Under the pieces are notes generated by a model. It worked only from the letters and a program-made list of their open reading frames with translations, made no database searches and was not told the DNA's origin. The position numbers and the translations under genes were made by a program. Shown one piece after another: positions 19,114-29,200 of a stretch of 64,000 nucleotides of DNA (positions are counted from its first letter, which is position 1; every line of letters begins with the position of its first letter). Source of the stretch: Steroidobacteraceae bacterium (GTDB lineage Bacteria; Pseudomonadota; Gammaproteobacteria; Steroidobacterales; Steroidobacteraceae); the NCBI GenBank assembly GCA_019187185.1, contig JABAQU010000012.1, positions 1 to 64,000 of the forward strand, in the 5' to 3' direction.

Positions 19114-19845
19114 TCAGGGCGCGGATTGTACCGCGGTCCCGCCCGTCCCCGTGTCCGGACTGGCAGGCACGGCGGCTGCGGGCGTCGCCGCCGGCGGGGG
19201 CGGCACCTGCTGCGTCGTGGATGGGCAAGGCTTCAGTTCCAACTCACTCGTCCCGTCGCGGTTGAAGGCCTCAGCCTCCGCGAGCTCCTGCGCCGAGCGC
19301 AGCTCGAGATCGATCCACCAGCTCGTCCCGATGCGCAGCCGCTCGGTCACATCCGGCACGAGACCGAGCCGGCGCAGCTCGGCGGCGCGCCGGTCGGCGC
19401 GGCCGCGCTCGGAAAATATCCCGACCGATACGCGCCGGGCGTCGGTATCGGCGAGCACGCTCGCATCGGTTATGCCCGCGCGCGCGAGCCGCGCGAGCAG
19501 CCGCGTCTCCGCCGCGACATTGCGCTGCGGCGGCAGCGATACCCAGTAGCCCTCGGCACTGCGGGATTCCTCGGTGCGCTCGTGCACGCCATAGCCGCCG
19601 TCGCGAAAGGCCGCGGCGGCACGCGCCGATTCATCTTCGCTCGCGAACGGCCCGATCGAGCGGCATGCGATCTCCGCCCGGGACGGTGCGGCGGCCTTGA
19701 CGACGGTCCTCGCCTCACCGGCGAGTTCGAGGCGCGGCACATCGGGCCGGGGCGAATCCGGCAACGGCGCGACCTCGGGCGTCACCAGGGTCCAGCCGAA
19801 GACCGCGAGATTGGCGGCGAGCAGGATGAAAAACAGCGTGCGCAC
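19114..19845 (-). CDS. Membrane-anchored SPOR-domain-like protein
   Basis: A 243-residue protein with an N-terminal membrane helix (FFILLAANLAVFGWTLV), a Pro-rich linker and a region resembling the SPOR peptidoglycan-binding fold. That region includes CRSIGPFASEDESARAAAAF and, as a second half-repeat, VSVGIFSERGRADRRAAELR. SPOR domains bind denuded glycan strands at the septum. The tail from about 210 is Pro/Ala/Thr-rich and probably disordered. It is the last gene of the ctlX-plsY-birA-coaX run, 29 bases after coaX. In related bacteria a SPOR-type gene often follows coaX. Confidence 0.75.
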   Translation of the reverse strand: MRTLFFILLAANLAVFGWTLVTPEVAPLPDSPRPDVPRLELAGEARTVVKAAAPSRAEIACRSIGPFASEDESARAAAAFRDGGYGVHERTEESRSAEGYWVSLPPQRNVAAETRLLARLARAGITDASVLADTDARRVSVGIFSERGRADRRAAELRRLGLVPDVTERLRIGTSWWIDLELRSAQELAEAEAFNRDGTSELELKPCPSTTQQVPPPPAATPAAAVPASPDTGTGGTAVQSAP

Positions 19846-19874
19846 GGCGCGAGTCTAACCGAGAGTACGGCGAT

Positions 19875-20660
19875 TCATGCGAGCGCCGCGAGGCCGCGCA
19901 GCACGAGGTCGGGCACCACGCGATACGGCCTGCGCAGCCACGGCCGCAGCGCCTGCGCGCCACCGCCGGTCAGCACGAGCGCGACGTCGGGCCCGTAACG
20001 CCGCCCGGCCTCCGCGCGGGCGCGCGTGATCAGCGCGGCGATCGCCTGCCGCGAGCCCTCGACGAGTGCCTCGTAAGTGCTGCGCGCAAACAGCGTGGGC
20101 GCGCCGTGGCGATCACGCGCAGCGCGCGCGCGGATGCCGTGGGTGCCTTGCAACAGGCTCGCCACCATGAGTTCCGGCCCCGGCACGATGACGCCGCCGC
20201 CGTGCTGCCCGGAGCGCGACACGAAATCGATCGTGAGCGCGGTGCCGACATCGACGACCACCGCGGCGCGGCGCGGCGTATGCAGGTGATATGCGCCAAT
20301 CACACCGGCCCAGCGGTCGGCGCCGAGTCGCCAGGGCTCCCGATAGCCGCAGCGCACGCCCGCGGCGCGCGCGGTGGTGGCGAGAATGACGACCCTCGCA
20401 CCCGCGGCCCGCCGCAACGCCCGCGCCAATGCGCGCGTCCGGGACTTGCGCGCCACAGATACGAGATGGATCGCGTCGAGATGCACCGGCAGGGCGCGCA
20501 ACAGCGCGGCGGGCGGCGTGCCGGGCCTTGTCCCCGGCGTCGCCGCATGCAGGCGCCCGATTCGATCCCCGTGCATCAGGGCCCACTTGATGCGACTGTT
20601 GCCCACATCGAGCAGCAGGATCCGGCGCCGCGCCGCGCGACCTGCGGACGTCGCGCTCAT
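19875..20660 (-). CDS. coaX: Type III pantothenate kinase
   Basis: Phosphorylates pantothenate in the first committed step of coenzyme A synthesis. The 261-residue protein belongs to the ASKHA fold: the phosphate loop LLLDVGNSRIKWAL (Asp18), the family motif LGADRWAGVIGAYH, and VVVDVGTALTIDF. Type III enzymes are not inhibited by CoA and often need a monovalent cation. The ATG overlaps the birA stop by four bases. The birA-coaX pair is common in gammaproteobacteria and links biotin attachment and CoA supply. Confidence 0.93.
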   Translation of the reverse strand: MSATSAGRAARRRILLLDVGNSRIKWALMHGDRIGRLHAATPGTRPGTPPAALLRALPVHLDAIHLVSVARKSRTRALARALRRAAGARVVILATTARAAGVRCGYREPWRLGADRWAGVIGAYHLHTPRRAAVVVDVGTALTIDFVSRSGQHGGGVIVPGPELMVASLLQGTHGIRARAARDRHGAPTLFARSTYEALVEGSRQAIAALITRARAEAGRRYGPDVALVLTGGGAQALRPWLRRPYRVVPDLVLRGLAALA

Positions 20661-21640
20661 CGCTGCGCCCGCACGCTGACTTCGCCGGCGACGAACCGTC
20701 TGAGGCCCGCCGGCGTCTCGACGAGCAGCGCGCCCGCGGCGTCGATGCCGCGCGCGATACCGATTTCCACGGCGGCATCGCGCGTGACCGACACCGGCAG
20801 GCCTCGCAGCGCGTCGGCGTTGCGCCATTCGGCGGCAAACGGTGCGAGGCCCTGTGCCGCGAATCCGGGCAGAGCCGTGACGATCTCGCCGATGAGGCCT
20901 GCGGCCAGCCCATTGCGATCGACAGCGCCGCCGAGTTCCGCGACATCGATCGCCGCGTTGCCGGCCGCGGCCACCTGTGCGCGCGCCTGTGCCCCGAGCG
21001 CCACGTTGACCCCGATGCCGATCACGACGGCCACCGGGCCGGCGGATTCCGCACGCATTTCGATCAGGATGCCACCGAGCTTGCGCCCCCCGGCGACGAG
21101 ATCGTTCGGCCACTTGAGCGCGAGCCCGGTGACGCCGCACGCCGGGAACGCGCGCAGCGCACAAACGCCGACGACCAGCGACAGCGCGGCCAGGTCGCGT
21201 GGCAGCTCGGGGAATGTCCATGCAATCGACAGGCACACGGCGCCACCGAGGGGTGCGACCCACTGCCGCCCGCGCCGCCCGCGACCCGCCGTCTGCTGTT
21301 CCGCGAGCAGTACGTGCGCTTCACCCGCCGGCGGCTCCCTTGCCGCGAGCAGTGCCGCATTGGTCGACGGCAGCGACCATGCGACCTCGCACCGCGTGAT
21401 CCGCTCGCGCGCATCCGCGGGCAGGCGAGCCAGGATGCCCGCGCCGTCGAGCGGCGCGACACCGCTGACGCGGTAGCCTCGATTCGACACGGCCTCGACG
21501 GGTACGCCGGCATCCGCAAGCACATGGACAGCCTTCCAGATGGCGCTCCTCGTCACGCCGAACTCCGCGGCGAGCGCCTGCCCCGACGCGAACTCGCCAT
21601 CGCCGAGCCGACGAAAGATCTGCTGCGCGAGCGTCGTCAT
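20657..21640 (-). CDS. birA: Biotin-protein ligase / biotin operon repressor
   Basis: Makes biotinyl-AMP and attaches biotin to acetyl-CoA carboxylase. The 327-residue protein has an N-terminal winged helix (about 1-60, ASGQALAAEFGVTRSAIWKAV), so it may also repress biotin genes. The catalytic signature GRGRRGRQW (119-127) and KWPND (176-180) follow, with a C-terminal SH3-like cap. The ATG at 21640 overlaps the plsY stop by four bases. A longer upstream frame is antisense-like Arg-rich sequence inside plsY. Confidence 0.94.
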   Translation of the reverse strand: MTTLAQQIFRRLGDGEFASGQALAAEFGVTRSAIWKAVHVLADAGVPVEAVSNRGYRVSGVAPLDGAGILARLPADARERITRCEVAWSLPSTNAALLAAREPPAGEAHVLLAEQQTAGRGRRGRQWVAPLGGAVCLSIAWTFPELPRDLAALSLVVGVCALRAFPACGVTGLALKWPNDLVAGGRKLGGILIEMRAESAGPVAVVIGIGVNVALGAQARAQVAAAGNAAIDVAELGGAVDRNGLAAGLIGEIVTALPGFAAQGLAPFAAEWRNADALRGLPVSVTRDAAVEIGIARGIDAAGALLVETPAGLRRFVAGEVSVRAQR

Positions 21641-22281
21641 CGTCCCCGCCCGAAGAGCCACAGCCGTCGTGCGCGCGGCTCCGTACCTGCACGCATGCGC
21701 GCGAGGTTCGCGCGATGCGTGTACAGCACGAGCACGGCCGCAGCGATGCCGAAGGCGAGCATCGGCACGAGCGGCGCGATGCGGCCGAACCACACGGCGA
21801 TCGGCAGCGCGGCAGTCGCGACGATCGACGCGAGCCCGACGAAGCCGAACAGCACGGCCATCGAGAGCCACACACCGAGGACCACACCAAGTGCGGTCGG
21901 CGACAGCGCCAGCAGCGCCCCGACCAGCGTCGCAGCACCCTTGCCGCCGCGAAACCCGTGCCACGCCGGCCACACGTGGCCGAGCATTGCCGCAAACGCG
22001 CACGCGGCGGGCAGCCACACCGAGGAGGCGCCGGCGCTTCGCGCGACGACGGGCAATGCGGCCGCAGCCAGCCACCCCTTGCCGAGATCGATGACGATCA
22101 CGCCGAGCGCAAACGCAGGTCCCTGCGTGCGCAGTGCGTTCGTGCCGCCGGCGTTGCCGCTGCCGAGCGTGCGGATATCGACACCACCGCGCAAGCGCCC
22201 GATCACGAGCGCGCCGCTCACGGAGCCGAGCAGGTAGGCCACGAGGCCGGTGGCCGCGAAAATCGCGCCGTCCGCGCTCAC
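21637..22281 (-). CDS. plsY: Glycerol-3-phosphate acyltransferase PlsY
   Basis: Membrane enzyme that uses acyl-phosphate to acylate glycerol-3-phosphate, the first step of phospholipid synthesis. The 214 residues form several helices and carry the three family motifs: LLGSVSGALVIGRL, GSGNAGGTNALR (start of motif 1) and HVWPAWHGFRGGKGAATLVG. The start is GTG at 22279-22281, overlapping the ctlX stop. The last residues are Arg-rich and cytoplasmic. Confidence 0.93.
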   Translation of the reverse strand: MSADGAIFAATGLVAYLLGSVSGALVIGRLRGGVDIRTLGSGNAGGTNALRTQGPAFALGVIVIDLGKGWLAAAALPVVARSAGASSVWLPAACAFAAMLGHVWPAWHGFRGGKGAATLVGALLALSPTALGVVLGVWLSMAVLFGFVGLASIVATAALPIAVWFGRIAPLVPMLAFGIAAAVLVLYTHRANLARMRAGTEPRARRLWLFGRGR

Positions 22282-23210
22282 CGGAACACCTCCGCGAGCA
22301 TGCAGCGCACGCTGCCGCCGCCCAGCCGCTCGATCGTCGGTACGGGGACAGGCAGCACGACATCGACGCACGCCGCGAGCTGCGCATATCGCTCCGGCGC
22401 GAGCGCCGCACGCGCAGTGGCCGACAGCGCGAGCACGCTCGAGTCGCCGAGCGCCTCGTCCCAGCTCGCGAGCTCGAGCAGGTTGCCTGCGAACGATTCG
22501 ACCTCGCTGCGATCGAGTCTGATCACCGCACGCCCGCTCGCCGCGAGGCGCGCGAGCACGCGCTCGCGGTCGGCCCCGGCAATGCAGTCGGCACCGATGG
22601 CGGCGAACCGGCGCCCGATGCCCATCAGCACATTGGTGTGATAGAGCGGCACGCCGTCGCGATCGAACGCGTCGAATACCTCGGCCTCGTACCCCATCGC
22701 CTCGCACCATTCGGCCAGCACCCGCTCGTCCGTGCGCGGTGAGCGGCACGCATAGGCCACGCGCGCGATGCGGTCGAGCACGAGGCTGCCCGTGCCCTCG
22801 AGATAGCGGCCGTCGCGCTCGTGAGCCGTCAGGTCGAGCACGCGGTCGACCTGGAACCCCGTCGCCTGTGCAACCGCATCGATGATCCCGTCGCGGCGCT
22901 CCGCCCGCCGGTTCGCGGCCTGCATCGGATAGAGCACCACCGTGCCATCCGCGTGCCAGCTGACCCAGTTGTTCGGAAAAACCGCGTCGGGCTTCGGCGG
23001 CGCGGGCGTGTCCTCGACGACGCACACCTGCACGCCTTCGCTGCGCAGCGCCGTGACCATGCCGTCGAACTCCGCGAGTGCCTGCTGTCGCGCCTGCGCG
23101 TCGGGCAACGTGCCGGCGCGCTGAAGGCGGTTCGTGGCTGCCGTCTCGGTATTGAAGCCAAAGGCGGCGGGGCGCACTAGGAACACCGCATCGGTGCACT
23201 GCTGGGTCAT
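22278..23210 (-). CDS. ctlX: Citrulline utilisation hydrolase CtlX (amidinotransferase fold)
   Basis: A 310-residue member of the guanidine-modifying superfamily, with the arginine deiminase-like alpha/beta propeller. Candidate active-site residues are Asp75 in PDAVFPNNWVSWH, the EGTGSLVLD segment (138-146), His191 in YHTNVLMGIG and Cys303 in GGGSVRCMLAEVF. Family members hydrolyse citrulline or related ureido/guanidino groups. Upstream on the minus strand TGCTATATC looks like an extended -10. It is the first gene of the five-gene run and starts with a clear ATG. Substrate assignment is by family only. Confidence 0.85.
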   Translation of the reverse strand: MTQQCTDAVFLVRPAAFGFNTETAATNRLQRAGTLPDAQARQQALAEFDGMVTALRSEGVQVCVVEDTPAPPKPDAVFPNNWVSWHADGTVVLYPMQAANRRAERRDGIIDAVAQATGFQVDRVLDLTAHERDGRYLEGTGSLVLDRIARVAYACRSPRTDERVLAEWCEAMGYEAEVFDAFDRDGVPLYHTNVLMGIGRRFAAIGADCIAGADRERVLARLAASGRAVIRLDRSEVESFAGNLLELASWDEALGDSSVLALSATARAALAPERYAQLAACVDVVLPVPVPTIERLGGGSVRCMLAEVFR

Positions 23211-23297
23211 CGGGAGTGTCGACGGGATTTACAGTCTCGGGGCACGGCTGCGGCAAACGCAGCCCAAGATATAGCATTTTCATGGGCTTATCACGTG

Positions 23298-23313
23298 TGG
23301 CACAGGCATTGCT
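23298..23313 (+). promoter_or_regulatory. Sigma-54 (RpoN) promoter
   Basis: TGGCAC (23298-23303), five bases, then TTGCT (23309-23313). The GG and GC doublets are exactly 12 bases apart, as RpoN requires, and the match to TGGCACR-N4-TTGCW is complete. The expected start is near 23324. It points to the short terminator-bounded stretch upstream of the 2OG oxygenase gene. No activator site was identified. Confidence 0.6.
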
Positions 23314-23323
23314 GCATTCGTGC

Positions 23324-23391
23324 ACGGGGGGTCGAGCGCGCCGTGTGGTCGCGCCGCGAAAAGGCCCGCGACGCAAGTCGCGGGCTTTTTT
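23324..23391 (+). ncRNA. Candidate sigma-54-driven small RNA
   Basis: From the predicted RpoN start to the end of the intrinsic terminator is about 68 bases with no credible reading frame. The RNA would have a GC-rich 5' part (a GCGCG..CGCGC dyad) followed by the terminator hairpin and U-run, the layout of Hfq-type small RNAs. Alternatively the terminator is an attenuator in the leader of the 2OG oxygenase gene, whose ATG is 30 bases further on. I recognise no known RNA family. Confidence 0.35.
23361..23391 (+). terminator. Intrinsic terminator
   Basis: A perfect nine-pair stem GCCCGCGAC/GTCGCGGGC (23364-23372 and 23377-23385) closes a GCAA tetraloop and is followed by six T. The opposite strand has only CTTTTC after the stem, so the plus direction is the strong one. 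No gene on the plus strand ends just before it, which is why a short transcript or leader attenuation is suspected. Confidence 0.85.
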
Positions 23392-23421
23392 GCGTGCGGG
23401 CGGCGCACAATGCCACGGTCC

Positions 23422-24351
23422 ATGAGCGAGCACGTGCCCACCCTCTCCGCGATGGCGGTCGAGACCGATGCGTTTGCGCGCGCGATTGCGACCGCCTATG
23501 AGCGCTACGGGTTCGTCGTGATCGCCGATCACGGCATCGAACAGCGCCTGATCGACGAATGTCTCGCGGTATACCAGGCATTCTTTGCGCTGCCGGACGA
23601 GGTCAAGCGCCGCTATCACGTCCCCGGCGGCGGCGGGGCACGCGGCTACACTCCGTTCGGCATCGAGACCGCGAAAGGCGCGACCCACCATGACCTCAAG
23701 GAGTTCTGGCACGTCGGCCGCGAGCTGCCGGCCGGCCACCCGTATACCGCGGCCATGCCGCCGAACCTGTGGGTTGCCGAAGTGCCGCTGTTTCGCGAAC
23801 GAACGCTCGCCCTGTGGCAGGCGTTCGACTCACTCGGCCGGCGTCTCCTCGGCGCCATCGCACGGGCGCTCGCATTGCCGCGCGACTATTTCGAGGACAA
23901 GGTCAACCTCGGCAACAGTGTGCTGCGCGTGCTGCACTACCCGCCGGTCGCCGGCGAAAGCGCGAGCGTACGCGCGGGCGAACACGAGGACATCAACGTG
24001 ATCACGCTGCTGCTCGGCGCCGAGGAGCCCGGGCTCGAGATCAGGACGCGCGAGGGCGCGTGGCTGCCCGTCAATCCGCTCGCCGGCTCGATCGTCTGCA
24101 ATGTCGGCGACATGCTGCAGCGGCTCACCAACGGCGTGCTGCGCTCGACGACGCACCGCGTCGTGAATCCCGCGCCCGAGCGCGCCGGGCGTTCACGCTG
24201 GTCCCTGCCATTTTTCCTGCACTTCAATCCCGACTTCGAGATCCGCACGTTGCCCTCCTGCATTTCGGCCGATACGCCAGACCGCTTTCCCGAACCCATC
24301 ACCGCCGACGCGTACCTGCTGCAGCGTCTGAAGGAAATCAGGCTGCTATGA
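23422..24351 (+). CDS. Isopenicillin N synthase-like Fe(II)/2-oxoglutarate oxygenase
   Basis: A 309-residue non-haem iron dioxygenase. The iron facial triad is His188 and Asp190 in [13 protein letters not shown] plus His245 in RSTTHRVVN. Arg259-x-Ser261 in [11 protein letters not shown] is the 2-oxoglutarate clamp. The N-terminal DIOX_N-like part has [11 protein letters not shown] and [13 protein letters not shown]. The ATG at 23422 was chosen; another in frame at 23410 adds four residues. Its stop overlaps the start of the nucleoside transporter gene, followed by thymidine kinase. Oxidation of a nucleoside or base is therefore an attractive but unproven role. Confidence 0.88.
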   Translation: MSEHVPTLSAMAVETDAFARAIATAYERYGFVVIADHGIEQRLIDECLAVYQAFFALPDEVKRRYHVPGGGGARGYTPFGIETAKGATHHDLKEFWHVGRELPAGHPYTAAMPPNLWVAEVPLFRERTLALWQAFDSLGRRLLGAIARALALPRDYFEDKVNLGNSVLRVLHYPPVAGESASVRAGEHEDINVITLLLGAEEPGLEIRTREGAWLPVNPLAGSIVCNVGDMLQRLTNGVLRSTTHRVVNPAPERAGRSRWSLPFFLHFNPDFEIRTLPSCISADTPDRFPEPITADAYLLQRLKEIRLL

Positions 24352-25607
24352 GTTTCGCCCTCTACCTGCAGGCCGTGCTCGGCCTCGCCGTGTTCGTCGT
24401 GCTCGCGCTGCCGTTCAGCTCGAACGTGCGCCGCATCAACTGGAAGCTCGTCGTCGTCGCGGTGGCATTGCAGTTTGCGATCTGCATCCTGCTGCTCAGG
24501 GTGCCGCTGATCAGCGACGGCCTCGCCGCCGTCAATCGCGCCGTCGGCGCGCTCGGCGCGGCGACACGCGAGGGCACGTCGTTCATCTACGGCTACCTCG
24601 GGGGCGGCACGCCGCCGTTTGCGGTCACGAATCCCGGCACGCTCGTGACTTTCGCCTTCCAGGTGCTGCCGCTCGTGATCGTGATGTCGGCGCTGTCCGC
24701 GCTGCTGTGGTTCTGGCGCATCCTGCCGCTCGTCGTGCGCGCGATCGCGTGGGTATTCGAACGCGCCCTCGACACGCGCGGGCCCGCGGGGCTCGCGGCC
24801 ACCGCCAACGTGTTCCTCGGCCAGATCGAGGCGCCACTCCTCGTGCGCCCGTACATCGCGACGATGACGCGCTACGAGCTGCTGCTGCTGATGACCGCGG
24901 GCATGGCGACGATCGCCGGCTCGGTGATGGTGATCTACGCGGCGATGCTCGGACCGCAGTTTGCCGGCATCCTCGGCCACCTGATCACGAAGTCGATCAT
25001 GTCGGTGCCCGCGGCGATCCTCTTTGCGCACGTGATGCTGCCCGAAGCGGCCGAGGCGGCGCACGCGAAGATGACCGAACCACCACGCATCTACGAGGGC
25101 GCCATGGATGCCGTCTCGCGCGGCACCTCGGACGGCCTCAACATCTACCTCAACATCCTCGCGATCCTGCTCGTGCTGATCGCGTTCGTCGCCCTGCTGA
25201 ACGGCGCGCTCGGCCTGCTGCCGCATCCGGGCGGCGCGCCGCTCACGCTCGAACGCATGGCGGGCTGGGTGTTCGCGCCGATCGCGTGGCTGATGGGCGT
25301 GCCGTGGTCCGAAGCGCTGACGTCGGGCTCGCTGATCGGCGTGAAGACCGTGCTCAACGAGTTCATCGCCTACCTGCGCCTCGCGGACCTGCCGCACGGG
25401 GCCCTGTCCGACCGCAGCCGCCTGATCACGATCTACGCGGTCTGCGGCTTTGCAAACATCTCGAGCATCGGCATCCAGATCAGCGGCATCGGCGCGATGG
25501 CGCCCGAGAGGAAGCGCGACCTGGCAGACCTCGGTTTCCGTGCGCTCGTCGCGGCGACGCTCGCCTCGACGATGACGGGCGCGATCGTCGGCATCGTCGC
25601 CTTCTGA
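24348..25607 (+). CDS. nupC: Concentrative nucleoside transporter (NupC/CNT family)
   Basis: Inner-membrane symporter importing nucleosides with protons or sodium. The 419 residues form about ten helices. Family segments include [34 protein letters not shown], the [15 protein letters not shown] motif and the C-terminal [20 protein letters not shown]. The ATG overlaps the 2OG oxygenase stop (ATGA). Thymidine kinase follows after nine bases, so imported deoxynucleosides can be trapped by phosphorylation. Confidence 0.94.
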   Translation: MSFALYLQAVLGLAVFVVLALPFSSNVRRINWKLVVVAVALQFAICILLLRVPLISDGLAAVNRAVGALGAATREGTSFIYGYLGGGTPPFAVTNPGTLVTFAFQVLPLVIVMSALSALLWFWRILPLVVRAIAWVFERALDTRGPAGLAATANVFLGQIEAPLLVRPYIATMTRYELLLLMTAGMATIAGSVMVIYAAMLGPQFAGILGHLITKSIMSVPAAILFAHVMLPEAAEAAHAKMTEPPRIYEGAMDAVSRGTSDGLNIYLNILAILLVLIAFVALLNGALGLLPHPGGAPLTLERMAGWVFAPIAWLMGVPWSEALTSGSLIGVKTVLNEFIAYLRLADLPHGALSDRSRLITIYAVCGFANISSIGIQISGIGAMAPERKRDLADLGFRALVAATLASTMTGAIVGIVAF

Positions 25608-25615
25608 GCCTGCCC

Positions 25616-26200
25616 GTGGCGAAGCTGTATTTCCATTACTCGACGATGAATGCGGGCAAGTCGACCGCCCTGCTGCAGGCGAGCCACAACTACCGCGAAC
25701 GCGGCATGCGCACACTCGTGTACACGGCGCGCATCGACGATCGCGCCGCCGGCAGGGTCCACTCGCGCATCGGCATCGCGGCGGACGCGCGGCATTTCGG
25801 CCCCGGCGATGACCTGCTCGCCGAAGTTTCCCGCGAGCACGCGCAGGCGCCCCTCGCGTGCGTGCTGGTCGACGAGGCGCAGTTCCTCGAGCCTGCGCAG
25901 GTGCGCGCACTGTGCGCGGTGGTCGACGACCTCGATGTGCCGGTCCTCTGCTACGGGCTGCGCACGGACTTTCGCGGCGAGCTCTTTCCCGGCAGCGCGC
26001 AGCTGCTCGCCTGGGCCGACAATCTCGTCGAGCTGAAAACCATCTGCCATTGCGGCCGCAAGGCGACGATGGTCGTGCGGGTCACCCCGGCAGGCGCAGT
26101 CGAGCGCGCCGGAGCCCAAGTCGAAATCGGCGGCAATGATCGCTATATCCCCTTGTGCCGCCGACACTTCGTGGCCGCGATGAGGACCGGGCGCGCGTAG
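25616..26200 (+). CDS. tdk: Thymidine kinase (type II)
   Basis: Phosphorylates thymidine to dTMP in salvage. The 194-residue product has the P-loop STMNAGKST (9-17), the Walker B motif DEAQF (86-90), and zinc ligands CHCGRKA (Cys144, Cys146) and PLCRRHF (Cys181, His184), as in type II enzymes. The start is GTG, since no ATG precedes the P-loop in frame; this leaves nine bases after nupC. Confidence 0.95.
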   Translation: MAKLYFHYSTMNAGKSTALLQASHNYRERGMRTLVYTARIDDRAAGRVHSRIGIAADARHFGPGDDLLAEVSREHAQAPLACVLVDEAQFLEPAQVRALCAVVDDLDVPVLCYGLRTDFRGELFPGSAQLLAWADNLVELKTICHCGRKATMVVRVTPAGAVERAGAQVEIGGNDRYIPLCRRHFVAAMRTGRA

Positions 26201-26259
26201 TCGTTGTCATTGGCGCGGCGTCGCATTAACGTTCGCAGCTGCCTGCAGGGAGAACAACA

Positions 26260-29200
26260 ATGGTCATCGGCCACCGCGGGGTCGCCCGCTTCGCGTTTGC
26301 GTTCGTCTGCCTGTCGCTCCTCGCCCTCTCGGGCCCCGCCGCGCTCGCGCAAGTGACGACGGGACAGATCGTCGGCCAGGTGCGCAGCACCGGGGGCGAA
26401 CCGATCGAAGGTGCACAGGTCACGATCACGCACGTCCCGACGGCGTCGAGTTCCGTCGTCACGACACGCGCCGACGGCTACTTCTCGCTGAACAATGTGC
26501 GCGTCGGCGGCCCGTACACGATCTCCGCCGCCAGGGAAGGCTACGACCCGTCGACCGCCGAGGGCGTGTCGGCACTCGTCGGCAGGCCGACCAGCATCAC
26601 GCTCGAAATGCGCCCCGCGCTCACCGAAGTGGTCGTCGCGAGCGCGCGGGAGCAGGAAGTCGCACTCGGCGTCGGCACGAGTTTCTCGCTCGAGGACATC
26701 CGGGCGATGCCGAGCATCGGTCGCGACATCAAGGACATTGCGCGCATCGATCCGAAGGTGTGGATCGACGCGACCAACGTCGATGCGATGGAAATCGCCG
26801 GCACGAACAACAGGTACAACAGCATCACGGTCGACGGCATCCGCGAGAGCGACGACTTCGGCCTGAACAACAACGGCTATCCGTCGAATCGCGCGCCGGT
26901 GACGCTCGATGCGATCGAGGCCTTCACGGTCGAAGTCGCGCCGTTCGACGTGCAGTACTCGGGGTTCCAGGGCGGCACGATCAACATCGTCACGAAGTCG
27001 GGCACCAACGACTTCCACGGCTCGGCGTGGTACTACAGGAACCAGGACAGCTGGGCGGGTGATCGGAGCAAGAGCCGGCCTATCAACCTCGACTTCAACG
27101 AGGAAACCTACGGCGCGACGCTCGGCGGGCCGATTCTCCGGGATCGCCTGTTCTTCTTCCTGAGCTACGAAAAGGTGGAGCGCCAGACACCGGTCAACGA
27201 AGGCCCGGCCGGCGCCGGCTTCCCGGTGAGCGTCAACCAGGTGTCCGAGGCCGACTTCAACCAGATCATCGCGATCACGCAGAGCGTCTATGGCTACGAT
27301 GCGGGCGAACTCGTCCGCTCGAACACCGAGCAGGACGAGCGCATCCTCGCGAAGCTCGACTGGCAGGTCAGCGACGACCATCGGCTGTCGCTCGCCTACC
27401 AGAAGAACGAGGGGCTGACGGTCGTGCAACCGAATGCCAATGCGGCCACGGGCCGCCTCGGCACGCGCTCGAACTGGTACAACCGGCCGATCGACCTCGA
27501 GAACCTGTCGCTGCAGCTGTTCTCGAACTGGACACCGTGGCTCTCGACCGAGTTCAAGGCGGGCCGCAAGGAAGTCACGGCGCCGCAGACGCCGGTTTTC
27601 GGCGCGAATTTCTCGGAATTCCAGGTCCGCACGGCCACCGGCGGCATCGTGCACGTCGGTCCCGACGAGTTCCGCCATGCCAACGTGCTGACGAACGACC
27701 TCAACACCTTCAAGCTGAAGGCCGATCTCCTCTTCGGCGATCACACGTTCACGCTCGGCAGCGAGCTCGAGCAGCTCGACGTGTTCAACCAGTTCGTGCC
27801 GCGCAGCCTCGGCCAGTACATTTTCAGTTCGATCGCCGACTACCAGAATCGCACCGCCGCGAGCTTCAGTTACAACAATGCGTTCACGAACGACGCCGCC
27901 GACGGCGCCGCGTCCTTCGGCACCGACACGCTGAGCTTCTACGCGCAGGATTCGTGGCGCGTGTTGCCCGAACTCACGGTCCAGGCGGGCGTGCGCTACG
28001 AAACGTACTCATCGGGCGACCGGCCGCGCACGAACTCGAACTTCGCGTCGCGCTACGGCTTCAGCAATACCGAGACCTACGACGGCCGGGACCTGCTGCT
28101 GCCGCGCCTCGGCTTCGACTGGGAAGTCGCGACGAATACAAAGATCCGAGGCGGCGTCGGACTCTTCGGCGGCGGTTCACCGACGGTCTGGCTGTCGAAC
28201 AGCTTCGCGAACGACGGCGTCGCGATCGTCGCGCAGAATTGCCCGGCGAACTCGATGTCGCCAACCGTCTGCAGCGCACCGGCAGGTGCGCCGATACCGG
28301 TGGCCCAGGTGCTCACCAACGTGGACGGCCACCTGATTCCGGCGCCGATCCTCGCCGCGCAGGGCGGCCTCTCGGGCGACGGTCCCGTCAATGCGATCGA
28401 CCCGGACTACGACATCCCGTCGTCGTGGCGCTACAACCTCGGCATCGAGCATTACTTCGACCTCGGCGCGCTCGGCAGCAACTACCGCCTGAGCGCCGAT
28501 CTCCTCTACACCGCCGTCCGCGACCAGATCCTGTACCGGGACCTGCGCCTGACCCGCACGGGGACGGCACCGGACGGACGCCCAATCTACGCGCAGCAGG
28601 GCCCGTCGAGCCGCGGCTCGGCGCAGGATCTGCTGCTCACGAATACGCACGAGGGGCGGGGCATCGTCTGGACCGTCGATCTCTCGGGCAGCTGGGACAC
28701 CCGGGCGGGCCACTTCGACGCGTATCTCGGCTACGGCCATCAGGACATCACGGACGTCAATCCGGGCACGAGTTCCCAGGCGTCGTCCAACTGGGACAAC
28801 GTCGCCACTGCGGACCCGAACGATCCCGAAGAGGCGCGCTCGAACTACGAGATCACGCACCGCTTCCCGCTGCAGCTCACCTGGAACAAGGCGTTCTTCG
28901 GCGACTACAAGACACATCTCGGCCTCTTCGTCGAGCGCCGTTCGGGCCGGCCCTTCAGCTACACGTTCGGCTCGGCGACTTCAGCTTTCGGCGACCCACG
29001 ACAGGGAGCGCGCCAGCGCCAGCTCCTGTACGTGCCGCTGAACGCCGGCGATGTCGACTACGCCGGTGGTCTCACGCCGCAGGCGCTCGAGGACTTCATC
29101 CAGGCGAGCGGCCTCGACAGGTACCGCGGCCGCATCGCGCCGCGCAATGCATTCAACAGCCCCTGGGTCACTTCCGCAGACCTGCGCCTCTCGCAGGAGA

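Noticed and set aside
26204-26232. Promoter TTGTCA-N17-TAACGT before the Oar-like receptor
   Set aside because: The -10 has only three matches; read-through from nupC-tdk explains expression as well.
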